64,000 nucleotides of DNA from positions 7,575,851-7,639,850 of the forward strand of contig JAKZAN010000006.1 of assembly GCA_023053545.1 (NCBI GenBank), written 5' to 3'. Within the stretch, counting starts at the first letter, position 1. The number at the start of each line of letters is the position of its first letter. Positions 43,542 through 58,753 of the stretch are shown piece by piece. Source of the DNA: Lepidurus packardi. Taxonomy: Eukaryota > Arthropoda > Branchiopoda > Notostraca > Triopsidae. Under the pieces are notes generated by a model. That model did no database searches, was not told the origin of the DNA, and saw nothing but the letters and a program-made list of their open reading frames with translations. The translations under genes were made by a program, and so were the position numbers.

Positions 43542-43575
43542 TATAAAAGGCAACCGACGTCGTCTTTTGCCAGTT
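43542..43575 (+). promoter_or_regulatory. TATA + initiator core promoter
   Basis: TATAAAAG at 43542 in GC-flanked context and CCAGTT at 43570 (one mismatch to TCAKTY), 30 bases apart. It may drive a noncoding transcript or a distant untranslated exon of JNK. Confidence 0.55.
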
Positions 43576-46500
43576 ACTGTCTCGTTGCAGTTGTTGCTTG
43601 TGTGTTTTTTTTATGTACAGTACAGCGTGCACTGGTTTTAGCGTATATGTAACGAGCTGTGTTTGCTTCGAACCTACGGGGCAATGCTGACATTAGTTTC
43701 ATTGCACTGTATGGTTCGAGGCGAGTGGGCTCTGTATTACTTCATTAAAAAAAATTGCAACGTGTTTTGAATGGGATGTACTTTCGAAATACAAAATGTA
43801 TAGAATTCCAGTTTTTGATACGTTCAAATTTCGCTTACAACTTCGTTATTTCAGAACAAGCACTAGGTGGCGTATGGTGTTGGTTGCTAGGCTGACGCAT
43901 AGCAAACCATAGCTGTCCTGACGTCATTCATTAACAATGTCGGCTAGTGTTGGTGGCCAGCATTTGTCAGCTCTTTTCGTTTGCGTGTAAGGATTTTGTT
44001 CCTGTGGTGTGAATTGTGAGAATTTTCAGTTTATTTCTACACCTGTCTTGGTCAAGGTTTCTAATTTGTGCTCAAGTTTTGCGACTTCCAGAATCATTTT
44101 GACAGGTGTATATCCATTATACATTTTCAGCTGATTCACCTGTCACTTGTCAGAAGCAAAGTACACCGTGTAAGTTTGCTGTATATATTCCTACCCTTCA
44201 TATTATTGCCGTTCATAATAACATGAATTATCAGTCTTAGGTCAGTGGTATTAAAAAACAAAATGGGCTGCATTCGACATAATTTTACTGAAGTGCTCTT
44301 TATTTCTAGATTCAATTTGATAAATAATCATATGGAAAAGTTGATGTAGTTTTTAGAACTTGATTTCGTGTACATGAAAACGCTGATGGGCGGGCCCTAG
44401 GTCATAGCAAAGAGTAATACTGCAGAGAATTCAAGCAAGGAGAGATCAATAGCCCTCAACTTAGCGACCTCCTTTGCTTTGTAGCCAACATGACCATCTT
44501 TTACCTTTTTTCACTATACAAAGCCTTGTCAACGAGGGCGTAAAACAAGATCGTAGTAGGCATGTTAAGTATCAAGCTACTTCTTCTAATTTGTTTATTT
44601 TTTCACCCCTATACTTAATGTTAGAAGAAATTTATGGATGTCTGGTTTTTCTCTGCCTGGTTTTCTGGATACGAACACGTGAGAGGTGGGTTGCCAAGAT
44701 GCAGGAAGGCATTAGGAAGTTTTCTTCAATGTAAAACATGTAAAACACCCCGAAGATAGTCTTGAATGAAAAGAAAATAGGTTTCTTTGACATACGACTG
44801 CGTCGTTTACCGTATTAGGAAAAAAAGTACGGTCTTACCCCGTCACAACTCTTTTTTTATTTTCCCCTTAGCAGACGTCTCGTCCTTGATGACAGTGGCT
44901 AAATCCTCTTTTATTCCCCACTTTTTCTTCAGCCACTTGATCCTTCGTTCTGGCTCTCCCGGCATCTTTCATACTTGTGCTCACCTAATCAGGACTTACG
45001 ATCCTTCATTAGTAGGAACCACTTGCGTGGGTTTGCTCTCCCCACTTCGTCTTTTCCATATATGGACGAATTTGCGCATCGTAAGACACTTTTCTCCGAA
45101 TTACGAAACTCATTAGCACAACTTAGCAGTTGTGGAGGCACAGCAAGTTTTTTTTTCTCCTTTTCTGCTTCGCCTTATCGAGTACATAGCCTACCTTGAT
45201 GCCGCTTTTCCTTTTTCCAAATTTATCAAGGGCGCGTGATTAGTGAGCTTTCCTCACGAATTGTCATTCGTTCGATGCGTAGGTGATCCTGACAGTACAA
45301 AAATGTATAAAAATGCCTCCAATTTTTCCCTGGCTCGCAACGTTGATTCGAAGAAAACCCGATACCTTGAGCACGCGTAACGTTACACCGTGTGTGCTCA
45401 TTGGCTGTCTTGCGCCTCTTAACTTGCTCAGAATCGAGGAATCAAGGGGAAGGAGTGAAGGAACCGAGTTTGGGGGGATTGTACGTTAGATTTGAAGTGT
45501 TGGGTGCATTTTCAGAGCCCAAGAAACACACGACACCCGGGTTTCTGACGTCAGCTAATCGATAGCAAGAAAGGCGAGGAAGGCAACTACTTCTGCTTTC
45601 CGAGTCCAGGCATATAGTTTTCCCTCGCCTCTGACTGGACTCGGGAGCAGCAGTAGCGCAGCCGACCAAAATCAGGAGTATAGTTGGGGAACCTACCCCA
45701 ATCTCACCGGCTTTGCCTTTCGGTTGGAAGAAGACTAGTGCCACGTTGTTTCGTGCTTTATCTTAGAGTGGCCCAGTGTGCACGGCATAAGGGAGCTCTG
45801 ACATTTTTGGAGCACACTTCTGTACTAAATAACCGTGGTTTCCTCATTTGCTCGGCCCGGAACTCGAGCCTAATATTGTCAGACTTGCGGCCGTGATGCA
45901 GCCTTACAAAGGGGAAGAAAAAAAGGCCAAGTAGGTTAGTTAGAGCGCCGTATGAGCCAAAGAAAATTATCGTTCCCCGTCAACCTCACTCTTCTCCATT
46001 TTTTTTACATTTTTCTAACCCAAAATGTAGACACAGTGTACAAATCCTTCGCACACCTTTCCTTTTCACTTCTTGCCTGCCCAGACTCGTATAAGTTAGT
46101 GTGGAGTGATGAAAAAAGCTTCCAAGACTGTTTTGCTTAGGGGGTGGGATGAGTGGGTGGAGAAAAGGGCGGGAAGAGGGAAAGTGTGAGGGGGTGGTTT
46201 GGTTTATTTAAGAAAACAGAGGTAGTAGGAACATTTTCTACGTTTCAACATGCCGAAGTACTCCTTTTCTACAGGGAAAACGAGAGGCGGGTTTTAGCGT
46301 ACGCGGAGGCGTGGTGAAAGCTTATGGTGCATTTTTGGAGCTGAAAAGGCGAGTGACTTGGAAATTTCGTTTCCGTTACCTTTGGCAGTGTCTACGGCAG
46401 GCTTTACCCCTACCCCTTTCCTGTACTGGTATGTTATAGAAAGATTTCTTGTTGTCGCTGACGAGAATTCGTTTTTACCTTCGACTAGCCAAACTTCCTT

Positions 46501-48157
46501 GACTTACGCTTATAAGCTTTCGTTTTAGTCTAAACTTTGAAAGTTTTCGAAAGTCTGGAGTCCAAAACGAACAGTTATAACGTATTTCCAGTTGCTCCAC
46601 CCATGGGGCGGTGCTTGTCGAACATAAACAATAGACGAATTGTTCGTTTTTCGGGAATGGATTTCAATAGCAAATGAATGTTTTATTCTGTGGGGCAGTT
46701 AATTTCCTCCATTCTTGAAACAGTTTTTAGTATTACCCGGACAATTGAAGATGTGGCTGAGGACGATGTTGACGAATAATTGTCTCCCATTGGTTGTTGC
46801 AACTTACGCTCGTGCTTCTTGGCCCAAAATTCCATACTTCAATGAAACAATCATCGATTGCCAATTAAAATAACTTAAAACCAGATTACAATATATTAAA
46901 AAGTAGTGTATTCTGGAAACGCACGCAAGCTCTCGGCTTGCGCATAATAAACAAAGGACAAGGGGCGGGGTTAAATTTAAGTCTTGGCAAAGGAATACTC
47001 GTTATAGACTTGAGACCAAAAGTAGACTTACATACTTTAAGTCGACTAGCTAAACAAAACGCTTATAAGCCCGAAGTTAACCCATCTCGGACGAAGTCTT
47101 GGGTAGACTTTAAGTCGACTTAAACTTCGTCAAAACGAACGCGGCATCGTTTTGCAGAACACATGTGGCGAGGTAGTAACCACCGAGCAAGGCCATGGAG
47201 GGAACCAGAAATAAGAAAGCGTTCGAGTAACGAAACAAGAACATCATTTCTTAGTTTAGCTATGTTGGAAACGTGCCCATTGAGCATTGGCCGACTTGCT
47301 TTTTTTAAACCCCGCCAAATAGGCAGTCCAAGTTTTTATTTTTGTCTCTGTGTTATCTATTTTTTACCTTTTATGTATATTCGCTACGCTATTTGTTGAG
47401 CATTAAAAAAGGGTTAACTAAAAGAATATACTGTGCCATGCAGCTATTTATTTCGGGACAGATTCCAGGCATGTGGCAGATTCCGAGGCGGAGATAAATT
47501 GTTTGGAGAATTGAGGAAGGGTGTGAGAACCCTAGAAACAAGTCAGTATGATATGGATCGAATAGATTAGATGCACTAAGCTATGGTTCTGCTTAGTTTA
47601 TAGAAGCTGTATTGTTTAAGGGTTTAGAGCGCTTTAACATCGCACCTTTCGACACCGTGTTTTCTTAACGGGATTGTTATACTGCGTTGAGCAGATTTTA
47701 TCTACTTTGGGAAAAAGAGATTTTTCACAGTATGGATTTTTAATTTTATCTCTTTTTTCTTTCCCAGGTAAGCAAACAGGAGCTTTCATTGTCCCACCCC
47801 CACTCGTTCAGTGAATAACTGAAGCTTTTGGCGCCAAGTTTTCTGTTTGACGTTCGACAAGAGAAGTTTTCTGTTTGACGTTCGACGTTCGACTCTCTTA
47901 CGACTCTCTTGCTTTCTTTTAACTTCTAAACAAAGTTGAGGAAAAGAAAACGAAGATACACCGACAAAGAGGCAGCAGAAGCTTATTTACGCGTCCAGAA
48001 TTTGGGAAAGTCTACTCAAGCACGACTGTTTGCACCAGCAACAGCTTTTTGTCGCAGCACCAGTCTTCCGTTTTTTCTCCACCCCCCATTACTCTAAATC
48101 TATCGGGCCCCGCAACGTTCGGTTGGCCCATTGTTGTGCTTTGTGCCAGTCGTTTAG

Positions 48158-50603
<2,446 letters not shown>

Positions 50604-52000
50604 ATCACCCGTCACGAAAAATGGGAGACATGAGACTTGAACCACTTTTTTTTTTCGTTTCGCGTGTGGGAGTTGTTAACAACCTCGTAGTACACTGTAC
50701 CATGGACTCTCGACCCTCCCTCTCCCGTTCCGGAAGATATGTTTTGTTCTATGGATGGAAGCGTCATGAAAAGGAAAATAATTGAAGGAAAACAGCTACT
50801 TGCCATTACCAGGTGTGCTATGCAAAAACGAGAGGGTCGTGACGGTGACGGTGATGGAGAACATTTTATTGGAAGAGCTATCGAGCTTGAGGGAAATTCA
50901 GAGAAAAAAGGGAAGACGGGAGTGAAAGGAGATTGAGTCAGGGTGGGGGTGACAACACGCAAACTCCCAACCCCTATTTTTTATCACACCCTGTGCAATA
51001 ATGCATCGTCCTTTTAATTGTAAAGAATTTGGAATGGGACTTGAAAGCCGGTCAACAAAAAATAGGAAGTCAGAAAAGGAATTGGCGGCGTCTTGGGTTC
51101 GTGTGGAAGCTAAGTTTTGTTTTGAAGTAAATTGCATTTTGCCATTGTGCGAGTTTGTTGCGGGTGGGGGAAAAGAGAGAGAGAGAGAGAAAAAAAATAG
51201 GGAGGTATGACGAATACGCAATGTGACAATAGCCATTAACTTATTTTGTAACAAATAGTGACAAATCTGATCTTTATTTTTATGTTGACGGGCTTTTTCG
51301 TGATTTTTTTTTTTCTTTTATCAGAACTTTGTTTTCAATGCGTAGTTTTTTTGAGCGACTGAGAAGGACAAAAGTATTGTATACCGATTGCCAAAACATT
51401 CCAGGCTCTGGGTTGAATGTCTGCCAGGTCTGAAGTCAGGTCATTAGTATCTTTTGGTGATTCAATATCAATCGTAACATGTTCCCGAAATTGCTAATTG
51501 AGTTATGAGTCCAGAAAGCGGAGATAATTTGGGATTGCGAAGAAGCGGAAACGAAAATCATCGATGAATGTGCTGCTACTGCTAAAATAGTGAAGTCGCA
51601 ATTTGTTTCTTGTTATCGTCGTGTACTTCCTTTTTATGGCACTCGATCATGTACAAAATGAACACATGCCATACAAAAAAAAAAAAAACCCTGGCACAAT
51701 ATATTTCGAAAGCTCATAATTTCTTAGAGACAAAGACATCAAGGTAGGACGGATTTGGTGAGTTTACGCTGGACAACCGCATTCGAATTTCCCGGAATCG
51801 AAGGGGGTAACGTCATTTTTGGAACTACTCCTTTGTCTTTCAATAGGAATTAATTTTTATGAGGTTCCAGGCCAATGGAAGATCTATCAGATTTACTATA
51901 TTCCCAAAAATAATCCTCTTGCCGTACTCGAGTTCCAGCTATAAATAAGCTTTCCGCATTTTGCGTGGGGGAAAAGGTCAGCAAGTAAGCAAACAAGGAA
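50604..52000. other. JNK 3' region and upstream region of PHYKPL paralogue B
   Basis: A short (GA)n run lies near 51175-51189. TATAAATA at 51940-51947, 54-61 bases before the next start codon, is a good TATA box for the downstream gene. No other gene is seen. Confidence 0.5.
51940..51947 (+). promoter_or_regulatory. TATA box of PHYKPL paralogue B
   Basis: TATAAATA with transcription expected near 51970-51978 (GGTCAGC), giving a leader of about 25-30 bases before the ATG at 52001. Confidence 0.55.
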
Positions 52001-54092
<2,092 letters not shown>

Positions 54093-55341
54093 TCCGAACA
54101 AGGTCACCCTGCGAAGAACACCTTACAAAAAGGAAAGAAATTTATTGCTCTTGAACGCATATTTGCAATTGGAAGGCACCACAAAGAACCTCTTTTTCAA
54201 GTTTTATTCGTTTGTAAGTGAAATGGTATGATCACGTCGCTTGCCCAATTAGTTTTGGTTTCTGTAACCGTTGTAACTCTATAACATATATGTATATATA
54301 GAAAAATATAATGTATATGTTCTTACCGGTAACTGTTTTGTTATTACTTAATACTTTATCTATTTATAACGGACACGAAAAAATTACGGTATTGCAATCT
54401 TGTTATTTGATCTGTTTTATGAAGTTCTAGTCGCCAATGATCTTACAAAGAAAGCTGTCTTGAATAATTAACGACAAATTCCAATGGGGAATTCGTTTGC
54501 CAGACCAGGGAACTCCGTTTTCATTTATACCAACTCTACAAGGCTACTAAAAGCCTTTTCTTAAATGAGCTTGTAATTAATTATCCCAGGGGACTAGTCC
54601 CAAGAACGAGGTTCAGGCTTATCATGAAGCAAACAAACAGTATATGTACAGTACTTTTCGCCTGCTTAGATATTACTTGGAAAAGCAAATTTTAAACGGA
54701 CCGCTCCCTTTGGTCATTTCCTGGCCTTGGCGCTGCTTAGCCTTTCATTTCGATTCGGATTGCTCAATCGATAAACAGTACTTGCAGCTGCATGGTTTGA
54801 CCGCGCCACGCGGCTACTTTATCGTTGATTTTACTGGTAAGTTAATGAATTCTAACGTTCAATTTACGAATTTTTACTAGCCCATTAAACGAACTTTGAT
54901 TTATTATCTGTAAGAATTGGGAGAAACTATGCTCAAACTCACTTTTTTGGTGGTGTTTTGTGGCGGCGTTGTACTCGCGCGTTTCTCTTGTCATGGTTTT
55001 TTGGCTTCTCTAGGGAGTTGAAAATAGAATTTTAAGGGAATTTACCCTCGTTTTTTAAACTTAAAGTCAACAAGATTCATTACATAATATAGTTAAAAGG
55101 CTTTTTCTTTTGTGTGCATGTGCATATGGTGCAATACAACTCGCTTTTTGTACGGTTTCCTTTGTTATATTTGTGCATCTCGTCTGTTCTGTGCTGTTTG
55201 CGTTTGGTAACTTGAGAAAGGTGGGTGATAATATCTTTGTTCTTGTTGCAGTATCACTCTGGCAATCGCGTAATTTACGTCTCTTCGTTTACTCCTTGTA
55301 CCATTGCTTTCATTCGCTGCACTTCTTGAATATACTGTGAA
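54093..55341. other. Rasputin/G3BP upstream region with probable 5' untranslated exons
   Basis: A donor ATTTTACTG|GTAAGT near 54838 and an acceptor TTGTTCTTGTTGCAG ending about 55250 suggest untranslated exons ahead of the ATG at 55342. The 78-codon ORF near 54644-54880 has no recognisable motif. Confidence 0.4.
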
Positions 55342-57542
55342 ATGGTTATGGAGGCAAACTTGAGCCCAAGCCCGCAGTGCGTGGGGAGGGAATTTGTTCG
55401 TCAGTACTATACGCTGCTGAACAAGTCGCCCCTTCATCTCCATAGGTAAGAGTCATTCTTTCTGACCAAATTTTTAGCAGTTCTACAGCTTTCCTTTTCT
55501 TCCATAGATTTTACAGTAACGACTCCTCCTTTGTTCACGGCGGATTGACACCCAAGGACCGAGAAGCGGTGGCTGTCTATGGCCAGCAGGAAATTCATCA
55601 GAAAATCGTAGACTTGGATTTCCGCGAGTGTAAAGCCAAGATCTTGTTGGTAGATTCGCATCGTACTTTGCAGGACGGCGTGGTGATTCAGGTTACTGGC
55701 GAGCTTTCAAACAATGGCCAACCCATGCGTCGCTTCATGCAAACTTTCGTCTTGGCTCCCCAATCTGCCAAGAAGTATTACGTGCGCAATGACATCTTCC
55801 GTTACCAAGTATACTTTGCCTTTCAATTTTTAGTTTCTTTGTCAATTTCTAGTTCATTTCCGTCATTAACAAGATTTGCTTTTTCCTTGTTTGCAGGACG
55901 AAATCTTTTCGGACGACGAAGGAGAAGCCGAAGGCATGCATTCGGATGTCGACGAAGGTCATCATCAACAAGCGGTAAATAAATCGCGTAGCTCACTATG
56001 AAGTAACTTTAAACGAGACCTGTTTCCATAATAGGATATTCATCAATACGAAGCGGCCCCAATGAACCCTCCCCCTGGCTTGAACGGCTCTGCTCTTCCC
56101 GAAGAAATGGAGATCCACGAGGCCCCTGTCCAACCCCCAACCCAACCCACTTTTCCCGCACCGGTTCCTGTTCTCTCACCCACGTCTCCTCCCACCGTAA
56201 GCCCTGTACCAGCCACCGTTCAAATCCCGACCGTAGTTTCTATCCCAACTCCTGTCGCATCCCCGGCCTTGTCAGCCCAAAGTCCTGTAAGCGTTAGCCA
56301 ACCTGAACAACCCGCCACCGTTGAAGAGCCTGTGAAAATCGAACCCGTTCTATCTCCCAAGAATCAGTGGGAAGAATCGCCCATCGAATCTGGAAACGGT
56401 AAGATTATCAAGATTTTATGGATTTTTTATATTATTTTTTTTTCTTTATAATTCTTCGTTTGTTTTTCGGATTTTAAGCCTCTCAAGAACCCAAAACGTT
56501 CGCCAATCTGTTCAAAAGTGCTGGCCAATACCCTCCACCACGACCCGCCAACTACCAAGCACCAACTCAACCCATTTCACAACCAGGCCAATACCCCAGC
56601 GATCACGACTACAGTGCTGCACAAGGAACTGCAACTGGAGGTGGCCAGCGTGGTGGCCAACGAGGCGGACGAGGTGGGATGATGATTCGTGGTGGTGGTA
56701 TGGGTAACTACCGCGATCGCTCCGAGAAGACTGACCGCATGGATCGTGGCGAACGTGCTCACAGTCGCGACTCGGCTGATGATGGCAATGGCAATGAATG
56801 GAGACAAGCCAACGGAGACCGCGATCGTGATCGACCAGATAACCGTGGTGGGGACAACCGACGTTTCAACAACTTGGAAGATGAGCAACAACTATTTGTG
56901 GGCAATATTCCCTTGAATGCTACAGAAACCGAGATCAAGGTATACGAGTTCTTGGCTTGGTTTTGTTAAATTTTTATTCCATTTTTTGTTAAATTATTGT
57001 TCCATTTGTTATTCCATTCTTTTTAGGAGGAATTTGAGAAATTTGGCAAGGTTTTGGAAATGCGTATTTTGAGCAAGAGCAACCGCGTGGGACCTGGAAA
57101 CCGCCCTGCACCAAACTTTGGCTTCATCGTCTTTGAAGATGCTGCTGTTGCCCAATCTGTCTTGGAGAAAAAGGTAAGATTTAATTAGCAAGATTTTAAT
57201 TTGCGTTTTGGATAAAGTGAGTGTGTCTTGTTGTTGGAATTGCAGCAAATTTTCTTGCATGGCGAACACCGTTTGAACGTTGAGAAGAAGCAACATCCTC
57301 GCAGTGCCCGCACTGGAGGCGGTGGTCCTGGTAACATGGGAGGCGGAGCGCCAATGGGAGATCGCATGCCGCCTGGTCCCAGGAATGAAATGCGCGGAGG
57401 AATGGGTCGTGGTGGGTCCATGGGTCCCGGCAGAGGAGGCCGTGGTGGAATGCCGTTTAACAGAGACGGGCGTGGTGGGCCAGCCATGCCCAGAGGGGGT
57501 GGCGCTGGTGCTGGCGCCAATCAGTACGGCCGTAGGCAGTAG
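55342..57542 (+). CDS. rin: Rasputin / G3BP (Ras-GAP SH3-binding protein)
   Basis: Seven exons (55342-55445, 55508-55808, 55897-55974, 56035-56398, 56479-56939, 57027-57173, 57246-57542) give 583 residues. G3BP nucleates stress granules. Order of parts: NTF2-like dimerisation domain (about 10-135, [10 protein letters not shown] ... FRYQ), an acidic segment ([13 protein letters not shown]), a long proline-rich region, a first RGG patch, an RRM ([11 protein letters not shown] as RNP2; NFGFIVFED as RNP1) and a C-terminal glycine/arginine-rich RGG tail. This is the full G3BP domain order. All introns are GT-AG and in phase. Confidence 0.94.
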
Positions 57543-58753
57543 CGACGCTAATTTGAAACGTGGTAGGAACTCTTTTCTAACTACAATTTAATTGGTCCTT
57601 GGGTGTGAATCTTTTTTTTCTGACAGCGAGGAATTCCAGTGCAGCGTATGAAAGCAATGCGTACCGATTCTTTTTCCCCGTTAGGTTTCTTTTTTTGTCT
57701 TTTGAATGATTGGTCTACTTAGCCATGATTTTCTAGGTTGTAAATAGCAGACGTGCTTCATGGCAAAAATCTGTCTTCTTTGCTCCCCTCAAAATTAATG
57801 CGCACGGGACGGAAACATTCAGTATTCCTGAAGGCGAGTGAGATGTCGTCGTTTTCTTTCCCGTTTCTCCGCCCCCTCCCTGCCCCCTCATGTCTTCTTT
57901 TCCCCGTGTGAAGTGTTTTGTACGGTTCTTTGAAATCTTTTGGATTACTTGGTACAACTCCGAACTCCCACCTTCTACAAATTGCCCTGGTCTGACTTAG
58001 ACATCTTTTGATTTTTTTTCTTTGGTAATTCTAGTCGACAGGCAATTTATTTCAACGTAATGAAGACATTTTTTGCAATCTTTCAAAGAAAAAATCACAG
58101 GTTTTTCCGTAACCCTGCCAAATTTTGGGTGATGCTGCTGTCTTGGGTGTTGGGTCGCAGTGAATGACCAGTTTACCATGTAATATCGAAATCTTGGTTC
58201 TATAAAAGCAGACCTCGGGATAACTCGTGCCTCTCAGTTTTTTCCTTCCCCCTTTCTTCCTTTTTCTTCATTGTCAATTGGATCTTTTTGCTCTGTGGTT
58301 TATTTCTTGTTTGTATTCCCCGCGTTCCCCTGGTATAGTTTACCCTGTGTGGCAAGTACATTTGGATCCTTTTTTGTCAGTAACTGAGATTTTTTTAACA
58401 TTCAGTAACATCCAGTCTTCAAAAAGGAGAATTTTTAGGCTTCATTTTGTTCTCAAAATTTTCGTTTTAATGCGTTCACTATTGCTTCATGTATTAAGCC
58501 GCAATTAGTAGAGGGCTTTCATTGGACCTAGTATTAACTGTGAGATATCGCTGGGGGCTGTAATAAGTACAATAAACGCATCTTGTATTTTCATTGGTTT
58601 CCGACTGAGAAATTTTGACATGCATTTGTATATAGCGGGCTGCTCGTAGATGGCGTGAAAAGACGGCTCTTTTCCAACGCATACAACCGTCGAAGCTTCT
58701 GGTTGTGTGATTAGATCTTGGTGTCTATATAAGAAATTTCGATAGTAGTCATT
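57543..58753. other. G3BP 3' region and BOLA2 upstream region
   Basis: Contains a TATA-plus-initiator promoter at 58201-58239 and T-rich sequence. No protein gene is visible. Confidence 0.4.
58201..58239 (+). promoter_or_regulatory. TATA + initiator core promoter
   Basis: TATAAAAG at 58201 and TCAGTT at 58234 (exact TCAKTY), 35 bases apart. The next gene on this strand is BOLA2, whose ATG is 515 bases further on, so it could be its promoter with a long leader or serve a separate transcript. Confidence 0.55.

Noticed and set aside
46980..47125. AAGTCGAC half-palindromes as a transposon
   Set aside because: Several partial matches but no consistent inverted ends or target duplication could be established.
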